From positions 1 through 64,000 of the forward strand of contig NZ_FOAG01000008.1 in the NCBI RefSeq assembly GCF_900109455.1: a stretch of DNA of 64,000 bases. The letters run 5' to 3'. The notes under the pieces are model-generated. The model was not told the DNA's origin, made no database searches, and was given only the letters and a program-made list of their open reading frames with translations. Positions 38,174-45,410 of this stretch are shown in pieces. The DNA comes from Roseovarius azorensis. GTDB lineage: Bacteria; Pseudomonadota; Alphaproteobacteria; Rhodobacterales; Rhodobacteraceae. The first letter of the stretch is position 1. Each line of letters opens with the position of its first letter. The translations under genes and the position numbers were made by a program.

Positions 38174-39586
38174 ATGAGATTTTCGCAGGCACGGACGATG
38201 ACACTGGCCGCCGCACTGGTCGGGGCGGGCATGACCTCTGCGCAGGAAGGTCAGGTGCAGACCAAGCAATATGATGATGGTGGCATCTATGAGGGGACTT
38301 TTCAGAACGGGCTGCAACATGGCACCGGCACCTATACCCTGCCCAACGGCTATGAATATTCCGGTGACTGGGCCGAGGGGGAAATACGTGGAAGGGGCGT
38401 TGCACGCTTTCCAAACGGATCGGTCTATGAGGGCGAGTTTGCGCGGGGCAAACCAAATGGCGTGGGCAAGATCGTGTTTACCGATGGCGGCACCTACGAA
38501 GGCACCTGGGAGGATGGCAAGATCACCGGCCAGGGCGTTGCGGTTTATGCCAATGGCGTGCGCTACGAGGGCGGGTTTCTGAATGCCATGCATCACGGGC
38601 GCGGGCGGATGGAGTCCCCCGGCGGCTATGTTTATGACGGCGACTGGGTGAACGGCGTCAAGGAAGGCATGGCAACCATCACCTATCCCGATGGCGCGGT
38701 TTACGAGGGCGCGGTCGCGCGCGGCGCACGCGAAGGTGAGGGTCGGCTCACCATGTCTGACGGGCTGATTTATGAGGGCACGTGGCGCGAAGGTCAGATT
38801 GATGGCAAGGGCAGGCTCACGCAGCCCAACGGCGACGTTTATGAAGGAGATCTGGTGGCCGGACGGCGCGAGGGCACGGGCCGGGTGACCTATGAGAACG
38901 GCGATGTCTACGAAGGCGAATTCAAGGATGATCGCCGCCATGGGCAGGGCCGGTTCACCGGCTCCGACGGTTACGAATATGCCGGTGCCTGGGTGGCGGG
39001 CAAGATCTCGGGTCAGGGGCGCGTGGTCTATCCTGACGGATCGGTTTACGAAGGCGAGTTCCGTGACGATCTGGCCAATGGCGAGGGCAAGATCACCTAT
39101 CCCGATGGCGCGACATACGAGGGGTCGTGGGTCGGTGGCGTGATCGAGGGTACCGGGCGCGCCACCTATCCCAACGGCCTCGTCTATGAGGGCGAATTCC
39201 AGAATGCCCGCAATCATGGTCAGGGCGTGATGACCTATCCTGACGGTTATCGCTATGAGGGTGAGTGGCGTGACGGACAGCGACACGGACAGGGCACCGC
39301 CACCTACCCGGACGGTACGGTCTATGTCGGCGATTTTGCCGAAGGACAGCGGCACGGGCAGGGAAAGATCACCATGCCTGACGGATTCATCTATGAAGGT
39401 GAATGGCAGAACGGAGAAATCTCGGGGCGGGGTGTCGCCACCTATACCAATGGCGATGTTTACGAGGGGACGTTCCGTTCGGGCAAGCGGCAGGGCGAGG
39501 GCACGATGCGCTATGCCAGCGGGCAGGAGGAAAGCGGCACCTGGGAAGACGGTGCGCTGACCGACAATACCGCCCCTGCGGAGTGA
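38174..39586 (+). CDS. Secreted MORN-repeat protein with 18 tandem 23-residue repeats
   Basis: A signal peptide (MRFSQARTMTLAAALVGAGM, then TSAQ) leads into 18 consecutive MORN repeats of exactly 23 residues, consensus YEGEFxxGxxHGxGxxTYPDGxV, then a short acidic tail ending TDNTAPAE. The array covers residues about 37-455 of 470 and would form one long curved beta-meander. MORN proteins bind lipids or act as scaffolds. Here export to the periplasm or outside is predicted. The DNA is a 69-base tandem repeat, well diverged between copies. It ends one base before the convergent photolyase gene. Function is unknown. Confidence 0.9.
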   Translation: MRFSQARTMTLAAALVGAGMTSAQEGQVQTKQYDDGGIYEGTFQNGLQHGTGTYTLPNGYEYSGDWAEGEIRGRGVARFPNGSVYEGEFARGKPNGVGKIVFTDGGTYEGTWEDGKITGQGVAVYANGVRYEGGFLNAMHHGRGRMESPGGYVYDGDWVNGVKEGMATITYPDGAVYEGAVARGAREGEGRLTMSDGLIYEGTWREGQIDGKGRLTQPNGDVYEGDLVAGRREGTGRVTYENGDVYEGEFKDDRRHGQGRFTGSDGYEYAGAWVAGKISGQGRVVYPDGSVYEGEFRDDLANGEGKITYPDGATYEGSWVGGVIEGTGRATYPNGLVYEGEFQNARNHGQGVMTYPDGYRYEGEWRDGQRHGQGTATYPDGTVYVGDFAEGQRHGQGKITMPDGFIYEGEWQNGEISGRGVATYTNGDVYEGTFRSGKRQGEGTMRYASGQEESGTWEDGALTDNTAPAE

Positions 39587-41116
39587 TCAGACGACGCGAC
39601 CTGCATCCAGATTATCAAGCCTCTGTGCGGCGTCCGACAGGATTTCTGACCTTCGGCCGGCATCCATCCCGTCCCAGGTCCGGTAGACCGGCGTCATGCG
39701 CGGATTACCGGCAAATCGTTCGCGGTGGCGGTCCAGAAAACCCCAATAGAGCAGGTTGAACGGACAGGCCCGCGCGCCGGTCTTGTCCCCGACCGAATAG
39801 GCGCAGGTGCCACAGTAATCAGACATCCTGTTGATGTAGTTGCCGGACGAAATATATGGTTTGCTGGCGATGATCCCGCCATCAGCAAACTGGCTCATCC
39901 CGATTACATTCGGGGCCTCGACCCATTCGAACGCATCGGCATAGACGGCCAGATACCATTCATGCAGTTGAACAGGATCGATCCCTGCCAACAACGCAAA
40001 ATTGCCAGTCACCATCAGCCTCTGGATGTGATGGGCATAGGCCTCTTTTCCTGTCTGTTCAACAGCCTGGCGCACACAATTCATTCGCGTATCGCCGCCC
40101 CAGTAAAGCGCGGGCAAATCACGGTCATGTCCCAGAGCGTTGCGCCGTACATAGTCCGGCCCCTCGCGAAAATAGATGCCGCGCATATATTCGCGCCAGC
40201 CGATGATTTGCCGGACATAGCCTTCGGCGGCATTTATCGGGACGCGTCCGGCTTGCCATTCTTCAATGATACGAGTGCAGATATCCACAGGATTGAGCAA
40301 ACCGATATTCAGATACATGGATATGACCGAATGGTGCAGAAACGGATCATCGTTCAGCATGGCATCCTGATAATCTCCGAACCCCGGCAGAAGGTGGCGT
40401 GCAAAATGATCCAGCGCACGCAGCGCCTGCGCTCGCGTGACAGCGAACCAGAAGGGGCGCAACTGCCCGAAGTTCCCATCAAACCGCGTCTCGACCAGAT
40501 CAAGCACCTGTCGCGTCACCTCATCGGGCGCGAATTGCATCGGGCTGGCGCGCAGCATGTCAGCCTGCGCGCGCTTGCGGTTGTCGTGATCAAAGTTCCA
40601 CTTGCCGCCTGCGGGTTTGCCACCCTCCATCAGGAACCCGGTCTTGCGCCGCATTTCCCGATAGAAATATTCCATCCGCAATTCCTTGCGCCCCCTGGCC
40701 CATCGGTCGAACTCTTCCAGCGAGCAGAGGAAGCGGTCATCGGGCAATTGCCGCACGCGCAACGGTGCGTTGTTCAGCTCCTTGATCAGCCGCCATTCGC
40801 CGGGTTGCGTGGTGATGACCTCGGTCGTTTCATGCTGCTCGGCACGGCGCATCAGCTCTCCGACAATGGATCGCGTGGCCTCGGGATCGTCGAGGCGCGT
40901 ATAGGCAACCTGCCAGCCCTCCGCGCGCAGTTCCTCGGCGAAATGCCGCATCGCCGACAGGATCAGCGCGATCTTCTTGGGGTGATGGGGCACATAGCGC
41001 GCCTCGTCCATCATTTCGGCCATGACCACGGTATCGCTGGTCTTGTCCGCCTCACGCAAGGCGGACACCGAGTGGCTAAGCTGATCCCCCAGCACGAGAA
41101 CAAGGCGGCCTACCAT
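39587..41116 (-). CDS. Iron-sulfur bacterial cryptochrome/photolyase (PhrB / CryB class)
   Basis: The FeS-BCP group repairs (6-4) photoproducts or acts as a light receptor, with FAD and a 4Fe-4S cluster. From ATG 41116 (MVGRLVLVLGDQLS) it is 509 residues. The cluster cysteines are Cys347 (RMNCVRQAV), Cys435 and Cys438 (SDYCGTCAYSV) and Cys451 (ARACPFNLLYWGFL), matching the PhrB pattern. The FAD-binding C-domain (YMRGIYFREGPDYVRRNALG; FADGGIIASKPYISSGNYIN) is intact. The start overlaps the stop of the upstream SDR gene (ATGGTAG), showing an operon. Confidence 0.95.
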   Translation of the reverse strand: MVGRLVLVLGDQLSHSVSALREADKTSDTVVMAEMMDEARYVPHHPKKIALILSAMRHFAEELRAEGWQVAYTRLDDPEATRSIVGELMRRAEQHETTEVITTQPGEWRLIKELNNAPLRVRQLPDDRFLCSLEEFDRWARGRKELRMEYFYREMRRKTGFLMEGGKPAGGKWNFDHDNRKRAQADMLRASPMQFAPDEVTRQVLDLVETRFDGNFGQLRPFWFAVTRAQALRALDHFARHLLPGFGDYQDAMLNDDPFLHHSVISMYLNIGLLNPVDICTRIIEEWQAGRVPINAAEGYVRQIIGWREYMRGIYFREGPDYVRRNALGHDRDLPALYWGGDTRMNCVRQAVEQTGKEAYAHHIQRLMVTGNFALLAGIDPVQLHEWYLAVYADAFEWVEAPNVIGMSQFADGGIIASKPYISSGNYINRMSDYCGTCAYSVGDKTGARACPFNLLYWGFLDRHRERFAGNPRMTPVYRTWDGMDAGRRSEILSDAAQRLDNLDAGRVV

Positions 41117-41775
41117 GGCACGCGCTTGCCTTGCCAATCGAAAAATCCACCCGTGTCCTGCGGTCGCAGCCGCTCGATCACGTTCAGCAGGTTTTTCGCT
41201 GCTGTCTCGGGGGAAACCGCAGGGTGACGCCCCAGATATTTACGGGTGAATTGCGTCTCGACAGTGCCCGGATGCAGCGCTACGCAGATTGCCGCGCGAT
41301 GACTGCGCTCCAGTTCTATCGACCCGGTGTGGATCATCTGGTTGAGTGCTGCCTTGGCGGTGCGATAGCTGTGCCAGCCGCCGAGCCCGTTATCGCCAAT
41401 CGACCCCACCCGCGCCGACAGCGCGGCAAACACGCAGCGACGGTCGCGCGGCAAGAGCCTGACGCCATGTTTCAGGACCAGAGACGGCCCTACGCAGTTG
41501 AGCAGGAACTGATCCAGCATCGCCCGGGCCGTGACCTGACGCAGCGCCTTTTCCGGCTGTGCGCCGCCAATCTCCAGCGCGCCCGTCGCCACCAGCACCA
41601 GATCAAACGATCCGCCCAGTCGTGCAAACGCCGTCTCGATTGACACCTCATCGGTCACATCGAGCCCGTCCATGCTCCGCGACAGGCCAGCGACCGCCAC
41701 GCCCCGCGCCTGCAACGCGGCGCAAATCGCGCGTCCGATCCCGCCGGATGATCCGATGATCAATGCCCTGTCCAT
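41110..41775 (-). CDS. Short-chain dehydrogenase/reductase (SDR)
   Basis: This 221-residue Rossmann enzyme has the NAD(P) motif IGSSGGIGRAICAAL near the N-terminus, LVATGALEIGG (the NNAG-like strand), Ser/Tyr/Lys catalysis in SARVGSIGDNGLGGWHSYRT with Tyr-x-x-x-Lys at YRTAKAAL, and a C-terminal CVALHPGTVETQF. It belongs to the CsgA/YciK-like short SDRs. It is the first gene of a two-gene operon with the FeS photolyase, a combination also known from other Roseobacter genomes, so it may act in a light- or pterin-related step (the photolyase class uses a lumazine antenna). This is inference. Confidence 0.88.
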   Translation of the reverse strand: MDRALIIGSSGGIGRAICAALQARGVAVAGLSRSMDGLDVTDEVSIETAFARLGGSFDLVLVATGALEIGGAQPEKALRQVTARAMLDQFLLNCVGPSLVLKHGVRLLPRDRRCVFAALSARVGSIGDNGLGGWHSYRTAKAALNQMIHTGSIELERSHRAAICVALHPGTVETQFTRKYLGRHPAVSPETAAKNLLNVIERLRPQDTGGFFDWQGKRVPW

Positions 41776-41874
41776 GCCGCCAGACCTAGCCGGGTGTAGC
41801 GCCGGTTCAACCCCCGGAAGGCCCGCGCAATTTCGGGGTTTTCATCGCCGTCCGGCGCTCTTATAGTTTTGCCC

Positions 41875-41961
41875 ATGTTGATGCAGGATCATATCGCCCC
41901 GATGCCACGCGCCGCCCGGCGTGCCGCTCTGGCTGTCCTGCTAGGCCTAAGCCGCCTCTGA
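41875..41961 (+). CDS. leuL: leuA leader peptide (28 aa) for attenuation
   Basis: The ATG at 41875 opens 28 codons: MLMQDHIAPMPRAARRAALA followed by VLLGLSRL and TGA at 41959-41961. Five of the last ten codons encode leucine (CTG, CTG, CTA, CTA, CTC). The frame ends inside a set of competing hairpins 80 bases before leuA, the classical layout of a leucine attenuation leader. Ribosome stalling at these codons when Leu-tRNA is scarce should favour the antiterminator. Confidence 0.85.
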   Translation: MLMQDHIAPMPRAARRAALAVLLGLSRL

Positions 41962-42028
41962 GCGTGCCGTTCTGGCGCGACCGCTCAGAGGATGTGCCGT
42001 GTTCGCGCCACAGGCTTAGGATTTTTTG
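41946..42028 (+). promoter_or_regulatory. leuA attenuator: competing hairpins and T-run
   Basis: CCTCTGAGCG (41955-41964) can pair with CGCTCAGAGG (41982-41991), ten perfect base pairs covering the leader stop codon. CCTAAGCC (41946-41953), in the Leu codon cluster, can pair with GGCTTAGG (42013-42020), which is followed directly by ATTTTTTG. The last pairing followed by Ts has terminator character. Translation position on the leader should decide which pairings form. The exact terminator partner needs folding to settle. Confidence 0.75.
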
Positions 42029-42040
42029 AAAGAGACCAAC

Positions 42041-43606
42041 ATGACCAATCAGACCAAGGACCGTGTCGTCATCTTCGACACCACATTGCGCGATGGCGAG
42101 CAAAGCCCCGGCGCCACCATGACCCATGCCGAGAAACTCGAAATTGCCGGGCTGCTCGACGAGATGGGTGTCGATATCATCGAAGCAGGATTTCCCATCG
42201 CCTCGGAGGGGGACTTCAACGCGGTGAGCGAAGTTGCGAAAAACGCGAAAAACGCCGTGATCTGCGGCCTCGCCCGGGCCAATTTCAAGGATATCGACCG
42301 CTGCTGGGAGGCGGTGAAGCACGCGCAGCGTCCCCGAATTCATACCTTTATCGGCACCTCGCCGCTGCACCGCGCCATCCCCAATCTCGACCGCGATCAG
42401 ATGGCCGAACGTATCCACGAGACGGTGACACATGCCCGCAACCTCTGCGACAACGTGCAATGGTCGCCGATGGATGCCACCCGCACCGAATGGGATTATC
42501 TCTGCCGGGTGGTGGAGATCGCAATCAGGGCCGGGGCTACCACGATCAACATTCCAGATACCGTGGGCTATACCGCACCCGAGGAATCCGCCTCGCTGAT
42601 CCGTCGCCTGATCGAGACGGTACCGGGCGCGGACGAGGTGGTGTTTGCCACCCACTGCCACAACGACCTGGGCATGGCGACCGCCAATGCACTGGCGGCT
42701 GTCGCGGGTGGCGCGCGGCAAATCGAATGTACTATCAATGGCTTGGGAGAGCGCGCCGGCAACACGGCACTGGAAGAGGTGGTTATGGCGCTGAAGGTGC
42801 GCGGCGATATCATGCCTTTTGAGACCGGCATCGATACACGCAAGCTGATGAATATTTCACGCCGCGTCGCCGCTGTTTCCGGCTTTCCGGTGCAGTTCAA
42901 CAAGGCCATCGTCGGCAAGAACGCCTTTGCGCACGAGTCGGGCATCCATCAGGACGGCATGCTCAAGAACGCCGAGACCTTCGAGATCATGCGCCCCGAG
43001 GATGTGGGCCTGACGGAAACCAACATCGTCATGGGCAAGCATTCAGGACGCGCGGCGCTGCGCTCCAAGCTCAGGGATCTGGGCTATGAACTGGCCGACA
43101 ACCAGCTCAACGATGTCTTTGTCCGGTTCAAGGAACTGGCCGACCGCAAGAAGGAAATCTATGACGACGATCTCGTGGCGCTCGTCAATGCGGGCGTGGA
43201 CTCCGAGAACAATCGCTTGCAGATCAAATACTTGCGGGTGGTCTGCGGCACCGAGGGTCCGCAACAGGCGAGCCTCACGATGGAGATCGACGGGCGCGAG
43301 GTCTCGACCGAGGCCACCGGCGACGGGCCGGTCGATGCCACGTTCAACGCGGTCAACGCCCTGTTTCCGCATGAGGCCCGGTTGCAGCTTTATCAGGTGC
43401 ATGCGGTGACCGAGGGGACGGATGCGCAGGCCACGGTTTCGGTGCGGATGGAAGAGGCGGGGCGGATCGTCACCGGGCAGGCGGCGGATACCGATACGGT
43501 GGTGGCCAGCGCCAAGGCCTATGTTCATGCCCTCAACCGGCTGCTGGTGCGGCGTGAAAAGACCGGCGGCGACGCGCGCGAAATCAATTACAAGGACGTG
43601 TCCTGA
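42041..43606 (+). CDS. leuA: 2-isopropylmalate synthase
   Basis: It condenses acetyl-CoA with 2-oxoisovalerate, the committed step of leucine synthesis. The TIM barrel opens VVIFDTTLRDGEQSPGATMT (metal Asp and substrate Arg), followed by HTFIGTSPLHRAI and FATHCHNDLGMATANALAAV (the HxH metal site). The accessory domain has VGKNAFAHESGIHQDGMLKN, and the C-terminal LeuA dimer domain (about 385-510) is the site of leucine feedback inhibition. It is 521 residues from ATG 42041, standard for the family. Expression is probably governed by the leader just upstream. Confidence 0.97.
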   Translation: MTNQTKDRVVIFDTTLRDGEQSPGATMTHAEKLEIAGLLDEMGVDIIEAGFPIASEGDFNAVSEVAKNAKNAVICGLARANFKDIDRCWEAVKHAQRPRIHTFIGTSPLHRAIPNLDRDQMAERIHETVTHARNLCDNVQWSPMDATRTEWDYLCRVVEIAIRAGATTINIPDTVGYTAPEESASLIRRLIETVPGADEVVFATHCHNDLGMATANALAAVAGGARQIECTINGLGERAGNTALEEVVMALKVRGDIMPFETGIDTRKLMNISRRVAAVSGFPVQFNKAIVGKNAFAHESGIHQDGMLKNAETFEIMRPEDVGLTETNIVMGKHSGRAALRSKLRDLGYELADNQLNDVFVRFKELADRKKEIYDDDLVALVNAGVDSENNRLQIKYLRVVCGTEGPQQASLTMEIDGREVSTEATGDGPVDATFNAVNALFPHEARLQLYQVHAVTEGTDAQATVSVRMEEAGRIVTGQAADTDTVVASAKAYVHALNRLLVRREKTGGDAREINYKDVS

Positions 43607-43616
43607 CCGGGGCACG

Positions 43617-43669
43617 CCGTACGGTTCCGGGCAAAAACCGTACGGACGGGCGGGCGGGTAACCGCCCGT
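43617..43669 (+). terminator. Double stem-loop after leuA, with GTACGGTT/AACCGTAC palindrome
   Basis: CCGTACGGTT (43617-43626) pairs with AACCGTACGG (43636-43645). A second hairpin, ACGGGCGG (43646-43653) with CCGCCCGT (43662-43669) followed by TAAT, comes directly after. The first shares its core with the palindrome at 16645-16673. Together they probably end leuA transcription and mark the left edge of the RAYT patch. Confidence 0.6.
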
Positions 43670-43695
43670 TAATCCGGCTGGTGCAGGGTCGGTGC

Positions 43696-44271
43696 ATGTC
43701 CGGTTATCTGCGCCCCCGACGATCTGGTGCCACGGTGTTCTTTACCGTGGCGCTTGCCGCGCGCGGCAGCCGTGTGCTGGTCGAGGAGATCGCGCATCTG
43801 CGCGCCGCCGTGCGGGTGACGATGGCGGAGCGACCGTTTGATGTGGGGGCATGGGTGGTGCTGCCCGATCATCTGCACGCGGTCTGGACGCTGCCGGACG
43901 GGGACAGCGATTATTCCACAAGATGGGGCGCGATCAAGGCGCGGTTTACCATGGGGCTGCGTAGGGCGGGGTTCACCCCGCCATCCCGGTTTCCGGTGGT
44001 GCAATCGGGGCGATATGCCGGGGTGAACCCCGGCCTACGGCATGACAAGGGCGAGGTGGCGATCTGGCAGCGGCGATTCTGGGAGCATCATATTCGGGAC
44101 GAGGCGGACCATGTGGCGCATATCCGCTATTGCTGGGCCAATCCGGTGAAACACGGGTTTGTCACGCAGCCACGAGATTGGCCCTATTCCTCGATCTACC
44201 GCGATATCCGGCTGGGCCGGGTAGAGCCGGAATGGGCGCGGGCGGTGCCGGAGGGTCGGTTTGGCGAATAG
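43696..44271 (+). CDS. REP-associated tyrosine transposase (RAYT, Y1 transposase)
   Basis: This single-copy domesticated HUH transposase moves or multiplies short REP palindromes. It is 191 residues. The HUH motif is LPDHLHAVWTLP (His59, His61) and the nucleophile Tyr145 is in HIRYCWANPVKHGFV, followed by the RAYT-typical DWPYSSIYRDI. Residues about 89-115 are encoded by a pair of inverted REP-like hairpins with GTAG/CTAC ends (43961-44038), so the gene carries its own candidate substrate inside the frame. It follows leuA and precedes an atypical TolA-like gene. Confidence 0.9.
   Translation: MSGYLRPRRSGATVFFTVALAARGSRVLVEEIAHLRAAVRVTMAERPFDVGAWVVLPDHLHAVWTLPDGDSDYSTRWGAIKARFTMGLRRAGFTPPSRFPVVQSGRYAGVNPGLRHDKGEVAIWQRRFWEHHIRDEADHVAHIRYCWANPVKHGFVTQPRDWPYSSIYRDIRLGRVEPEWARAVPEGRFGE
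43961..44038. repeat. REPIN-like inverted REP pair inside the RAYT reading frame
   Basis: GTAG begins the left unit, whose hairpin is GGCGGGG-TTCA-CCCCGCC (43965-43982). The right unit is GCCGGGG-TGAA-CCCCGGC (44017-44034) followed by CTAC. The two units are inverted copies, 34 bases apart. A GTAG tetranucleotide beside a hairpin is the feature recognised by characterised RAYT enzymes. The pair is in frame and adds about 27 residues to the protein. Confidence 0.7.
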
Positions 44272-44414
44272 GCGGGGTGGTGGGGTGGAGGCCCGCGTTA
44301 CGGAGGATCGCTGGAGTGTTTGACTTTCTATGGAGGTCGATGCCGCCGGTTTCACCCAGGGATTATGTTTGGCACTCATGCATATCATGGTATCTAGAGA
44401 GGTGGAGGTGGACA

Positions 44415-45404
44415 ATGACAAAGTCATTAGCGGCTAAGAGCATACTAGCGTTAATCCTTTTTCCGGCGTCTATTTCCGCGCAGGAACTTGGGGGGAATTT
44501 ACTTGGCGGATTTGCAAAACAGGGAGCGGAAAAAGCGCAGGAATTCAGTCGTCACGCGCCCGAACTGATGAAGGACTTCATAGGGACCGGAAGGCGAGAG
44601 TTCGGGAGCGAGAAAGAATGTTTGAGTGAGATTCAATTGTTGGCGAACGCTGGTGTCGCTTTGAGCAATACGATGCCATTCTCACATGTCTGGACCTATG
44701 AGACTGTTGACGGTCCGACAACTCGTGCGCGGATACTATTCAACGGTGAGAAAGTTCATACTGAGGTTTACTGTGATGGCTCAGACTTGATTGCAGAAGC
44801 ATTGGATTGGGATGCTCAAGTTCCAGATTTTCTACCCTACAATAACGGCACGCTGAATGCGGCGCTCGGCGCATGGCTGATACTAAGTGAACGAGGCGAA
44901 CAGGGTCTCATTTCAGAAAACAAGCCGGGTCAGGGGCCAAAAAAACAACGCCCAGCCTCGTCTCAAGAGCCGCAAGCCACCGAGAACTTTTTCAACGATG
45001 CGCTTTCAAACGCGCTCGCTGGGGCATTAGAGCGTGATTCCTCGAATGATTTGAATGCAGACGCCGAGGAAAATAGCAGCACATCTCTTAAAAATAACGA
45101 AAAGAACGCAATTCAGGCATCAATTCAACGGTGTTGGAATGTTGGCAGCTTGAGCTCCGAAGCCTTGCGCACAATGATTGTTGTCGAATTCGATATTGAT
45201 AATCAAGGCAGACCAAATATTGATTCAATTTCGCTTATTGATGGCTCTGGTGGCAATCCGACCGCTGTAAGACAGGCTTTTGAAGCTGCTCGCCGGGCGA
45301 TCATCCGATGCGGGCAATCTGGTTTTGAACTTCCAGCTAAGAAGAATGGAACCTTACAGACTGTTCGCCTGTCGTTCGATCCCGAAGGCATGATTGTGCA
45401 CTAG
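44415..45404 (+). CDS. Secreted orphan protein with TolA C-terminal domain, atypical composition
   Basis: The 329-residue protein starts with a signal peptide (MTKSLAAKSILALILFPASI, then SAQ). Residues 25-165 are an unrecognised domain with a cysteine pair (Cys69 and Cys120); 166-230 is a Ser/Asn/Glu-rich low-complexity linker. Residues 233-328 match the C-terminal domain of Rhodobacteraceae TolA (IQASIQRCWNVGSLSSEALR, and RQAFEAARRAIIRCGQSGFE), with Cys240 and Cys299 probably bonded. It lacks TolA's N-terminal membrane anchor and long helical domain. Codons are clearly less GC-rich than in neighbours, suggesting transfer. It could bind TolB/Pal or act as a colicin- or phage-type decoy; this is inference. 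Confidence 0.8.
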   Translation: MTKSLAAKSILALILFPASISAQELGGNLLGGFAKQGAEKAQEFSRHAPELMKDFIGTGRREFGSEKECLSEIQLLANAGVALSNTMPFSHVWTYETVDGPTTRARILFNGEKVHTEVYCDGSDLIAEALDWDAQVPDFLPYNNGTLNAALGAWLILSERGEQGLISENKPGQGPKKQRPASSQEPQATENFFNDALSNALAGALERDSSNDLNADAEENSSTSLKNNEKNAIQASIQRCWNVGSLSSEALRTMIVVEFDIDNQGRPNIDSISLIDGSGGNPTAVRQAFEAARRAIIRCGQSGFELPAKKNGTLQTVRLSFDPEGMIVH

Positions 45405-45410
45405 CCCCCT

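Noticed and set aside
38174..39586. Tandem repeats as a CRISPR or minisatellite
   Set aside because: The 69-base periodicity is explained by MORN repeats in a single intact reading frame, with much divergence between copies and no spacers.
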